A stretch of 64,000 nucleotides of DNA. It comes from Desulfocapsa sp. GTDB taxonomy: Bacteria; Desulfobacterota; Desulfobulbia; Desulfobulbales; Desulfocapsaceae. Under the pieces are notes generated by a model that was not told the origin of the DNA, searched no databases, and worked only from the letters and a program-made list of their open reading frames with translations. Within the stretch, counting starts at the first letter, position 1. The number at the start of each line of letters is the position of its first letter. This document shows, one piece after another, positions 63,158-64,000 of the stretch. The translations under genes were made by a program, and so were the position numbers. The DNA lies in the NCBI GenBank assembly GCA_030145625.1, contig JAQYVF010000010.1:1-64000 (forward strand), in the 5' to 3' direction.

Positions 63158-63928
63158 TTACAGCCAGGGGTCCATGTAGACCCAGAGTACTGCTCCCAGT
63201 TCCACCTCTTTTTCTTCGCCCTGCGGATTTTTCAAAGTGTAATCAGCACTGCTCAGGGCGGCAAAGCCCCACCATCCCGGTTGGGGGCAAGTGAAGGAAA
63301 AGATGCCTTCAGCATCGGCCTTGACTACCTGGGTGATGTGGTAGTCACTTGCGGCCTTGAATTTTTGTTCCTTGTTGTAAAATTCTACCTCTACTTCGGC
63401 TCCGGGAACAGGTTTGTTGTCAAAGAGGACCTGGCCGCTGAAGCTGTTGCCTGCATAGTTGCCAAATGGACGGAGCAAAGGCACGATCTCTGTGGGCAGG
63501 CCCACGGGTTGATCCCAGCCATCTTCGGAGCCAAAGGCAGGGATAATTGTCTTGGTGTAGTGGATGATGGAGAGGTCTTCCGTGGGTTCCCAGTAGGGGA
63601 CAGGTTCCATGACAAAATGATAGACTCCCGGGCGTTTGACTCGGAAGTCAGACTTCCAGGCGTGGTGGTCCATGACCTTGCTTTCCTGCAGGCCAGGCAG
63701 GAGGTCTGTTTCTTCACCATCCTTGATCACAGAGAATTTTGCCGGTTTGACCATGTCCATGCCAATTCCTTCAAAAGGGTGGGAGAATGAGAGGTCGAGC
63801 TGGATAGTTCTTTTTTCTGCGGTAACAATGGGTTCCGTTGGAATGACCATACCGAAATGTGCTGCTCCCGGACTGACGGTGGCCAGGAACAGGCTTGTGG
63901 TGATAAGGGTTGTGGAAAGTGGTTTCAT
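63158..63928 (-). CDS. Periplasmic DUF4198 protein, probable NikK-type nickel-binding component
   Basis: A 256-residue secreted protein with signal peptide (MKPLSTTLITTSLFLATVSP) ending AAHFGMV; the mature N-terminus starts with an Ala-His-Phe typical of DUF4198/NikK proteins, where the His may bind metal. Segments YHFVMEPVPYWEPTEDLSII and LLRPFGNYAGNSFSGQVLF and the final beta domain (PGAEVEVEFYN) match the family. NikK works with NikMLQO, whose genes lie 10 kb away. A strong AAGGAGAA site precedes the ATG. Confidence 0.85.
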   Translation of the reverse strand: MKPLSTTLITTSLFLATVSPGAAHFGMVIPTEPIVTAEKRTIQLDLSFSHPFEGIGMDMVKPAKFSVIKDGEETDLLPGLQESKVMDHHAWKSDFRVKRPGVYHFVMEPVPYWEPTEDLSIIHYTKTIIPAFGSEDGWDQPVGLPTEIVPLLRPFGNYAGNSFSGQVLFDNKPVPGAEVEVEFYNKEQKFKAASDYHITQVVKADAEGIFSFTCPQPGWWGFAALSSADYTLKNPQGEEKEVELGAVLWVYMDPWL

Positions 63929-64000
63929 CTGGTTCTCCTTGTGGTTGTTGCTGCAGTCGAATTGGTTACGATATCGCAGGATAGAGGAACGAAATCGGCC

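Overview
The window looks like chromosomal DNA of a Gram-negative, redox-versatile anaerobe, most probably a member of the Desulfobulbales (Desulfobacterota). This is inferred from gene content, not from a marker gene. The evidence is a periplasmic 12-heme cytochrome c, a sensor kinase carrying a c-type heme motif, a NikK/NikMLQO-type nickel uptake system with NikR, L-cysteine desulfidase, a secreted FmdE-like protein, cytoplasmic chemoreceptors with many PAS domains, and many sigma54/PAS/HD-GYP signalling proteins. No rRNA, tRNA, CRISPR array or prophage was seen. Genes are dense, and many neighbours overlap by 4 bases, both co-directionally and convergently.

Layout: 0-1 kb holds the N-terminal end of an IS4-type transposase followed by about 650 bp without genes. 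1-7 kb is a TolC / membrane-fusion / RND efflux system. 7-9 kb is a ClC chloride transport protein with CBS and TrkA-C domains. 9.7-15.3 kb is a sucrose island: sucrose-phosphate synthase fused to its phosphatase, sucrose synthase and fructokinase. 15.3-22.6 kb has a 12-heme cytochrome, a sigma54 response regulator and a heme-motif histidine kinase, flanked by two secreted proteins of unknown function. 22.8-27 kb has a three-copy 101-bp tandem repeat, rlmL, an inserted palindromic element with target-site duplication, a thioredoxin-like protein, a zinc-ribbon protein and an amidohydrolase. 27.4-31 kb is a polar amino-acid ABC transporter without an ATPase gene, plus a LysE exporter. 31-37.9 kb holds housekeeping and orphan genes (KAS III-like, AMMECR1, two YkgJ proteins, Nudix, DEAD-box helicase, histone-deacetylase-like, GNAT). 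37.9-42.5 kb is a two-gene chemotaxis unit, a six-PAS soluble receptor and a triple-CheW protein. 43-49.3 kb has nitroreductase, cupin/MATE, a stand-alone RapZ C-terminal domain with a phosphoribosyltransferase, a thioesterase, cysteine desulfidase and a lone receiver. 49.4-53.7 kb is a nickel operon nikR-M-L-Q-O plus a glycosyltransferase. 53.9-59.4 kb has TrmO, a hybrid histidine kinase and a Cache-PAS-HD-GYP protein. 59.5-64 kb has an ECF sigma/anti-sigma pair (the anti-sigma ends in a glycogen-binding-like domain) divergent from a secreted protein made of 27-residue cysteine repeats, then a secreted FmdE-like protein and a NikK-like periplasmic protein.

How the parts work together: the sucrose genes form a closed make-and-break cycle (UDP-glucose + fructose-6-P to sucrose, back to NDP-glucose + fructose, then to fructose-6-P). 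The heme-motif kinase, its sigma54 regulator, paired GCCATATGGC palindromes and a sigma54-type promoter together read as a redox switch for the 12-heme cytochrome. NikR sits at the head of the nickel operon with a matching dyad over its own ribosome-binding site. Several long palindromes begin within a few bases of stop codons, and at least one is clearly an inserted MITE-like element.
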